From Pseudomonadota bacterium (GTDB lineage Bacteria > Pseudomonadota > Alphaproteobacteria > Caulobacterales > Caulobacteraceae), in NCBI GenBank assembly GCA_023424215.1, contig JAFAEC010000117.1:1-31098 (forward strand): DNA of 31,098 bases, in the 5' to 3' direction. Shown one piece after another: positions 31,000 to 31,098 of this stretch (the first letter of the stretch is position 1; the number at the start of each line of letters is the position of its first letter). A model generated the notes under the pieces. The model saw nothing but the letters and a program-made list of their open reading frames with translations, was not told where the DNA came from and did no database searches. The translations under genes and the position numbers were made by a program.

Positions 31000-31098
31000 C
31001 TATTCGACCGACTGGCGCGGCTGGGCCGGGGCGGCGGGTTCGGCGGCGGCCGCCTGGTAGGGGCGTTCGCCGGCCGGTTCGGCGGCGGGCGGCGGGGC
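31000..31098 (-). CDS. C-terminal end of a Pro/Ala-rich protein (cut by window edge)
   Basis: On the minus strand an open frame enters from the right edge and stops at 31000-31002. The 32 visible residues read as a Pro/Ala/Glu/Gln-rich tail with GERPYQAAAAEPAAPAQPRQ, ending SVE. Its stop lies just behind the exbD terminator, as expected for a convergent gene. The composition is also what random high-GC sequence can give, so the call is tentative and no function is proposed. Confidence 0.45.
   Translation of the reverse strand, partial: APPPAAEPAGERPYQAAAAEPAAPAQPRQSVE

Overview
The window is high-GC alphaproteobacterial chromosome and most likely comes from a Caulobacterales member such as Brevundimonas or a close relative. 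The evidence is a SpmX-type polar muramidase homologue, a FlbT/FlaF/flagellin cluster beside a FlmG-like TPR glycosyltransferase, tightly overlapping operons with GTG and TTG starts, and a sigma-54-like element before flagellin. Genus is inferred from gene content and was not tested by any search.

Left part (1-8276). A truncated exported-looking protein overlaps a serine hydrolase gene. A Tat-exported lectin-fold-like protein and a second serine hydrolase follow in the same direction. On the minus strand lie a DJ-1/PfpI protein with a Tat-like leader, a GNAT-HAD fusion and a GNAT acetyltransferase. A GlxA-type AraC regulator, itself built on a DJ-1 domain, is divergent from that group.

Centre (8340-15114). 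The most striking unit is a seven-gene operon with end-to-start overlaps or very short gaps. It encodes a stand-alone receiver, a TPR/YaiO-type outer-membrane beta-barrel, a membrane-anchored HEAT-repeat protein, a processive-type family 2 glycosyltransferase, a GAF-PAS-PAS histidine kinase, a second stand-alone receiver and a stand-alone Hpt protein. I read it as a surface-polysaccharide synthase and exporter packaged with its own split phosphorelay.

Housekeeping stretch (15309-23320). lipB and a short FliN-like gene diverge from a perfect inverted repeat that contains both start codons. A four-helix-bundle (23S IVP-like) gene follows, bounded by inverted 7-bp-periodic arrays. Then come tRNA-Leu(GAG), mgtE, spmX, an isovaleryl-CoA dehydrogenase, a secreted HExxH protein, a DUF3008 small protein and an ExoD-family membrane protein.

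Flagellin region (23376-27088). On the minus strand are flbT, flaF and a flagellin gene; divergent from them is a FlmG-like gene. Secretion, mRNA control and probable glycosylation of flagellin therefore sit together.

Right part (27122-31098). Two small soluble proteins precede a 308-bp non-coding stretch rich in hairpins. Then come cysS (minus strand), folE, an isolated ExbD/TolR gene with a strong intrinsic terminator, and the C-terminal end of a minus-strand Pro/Ala-rich protein cut by the window edge.
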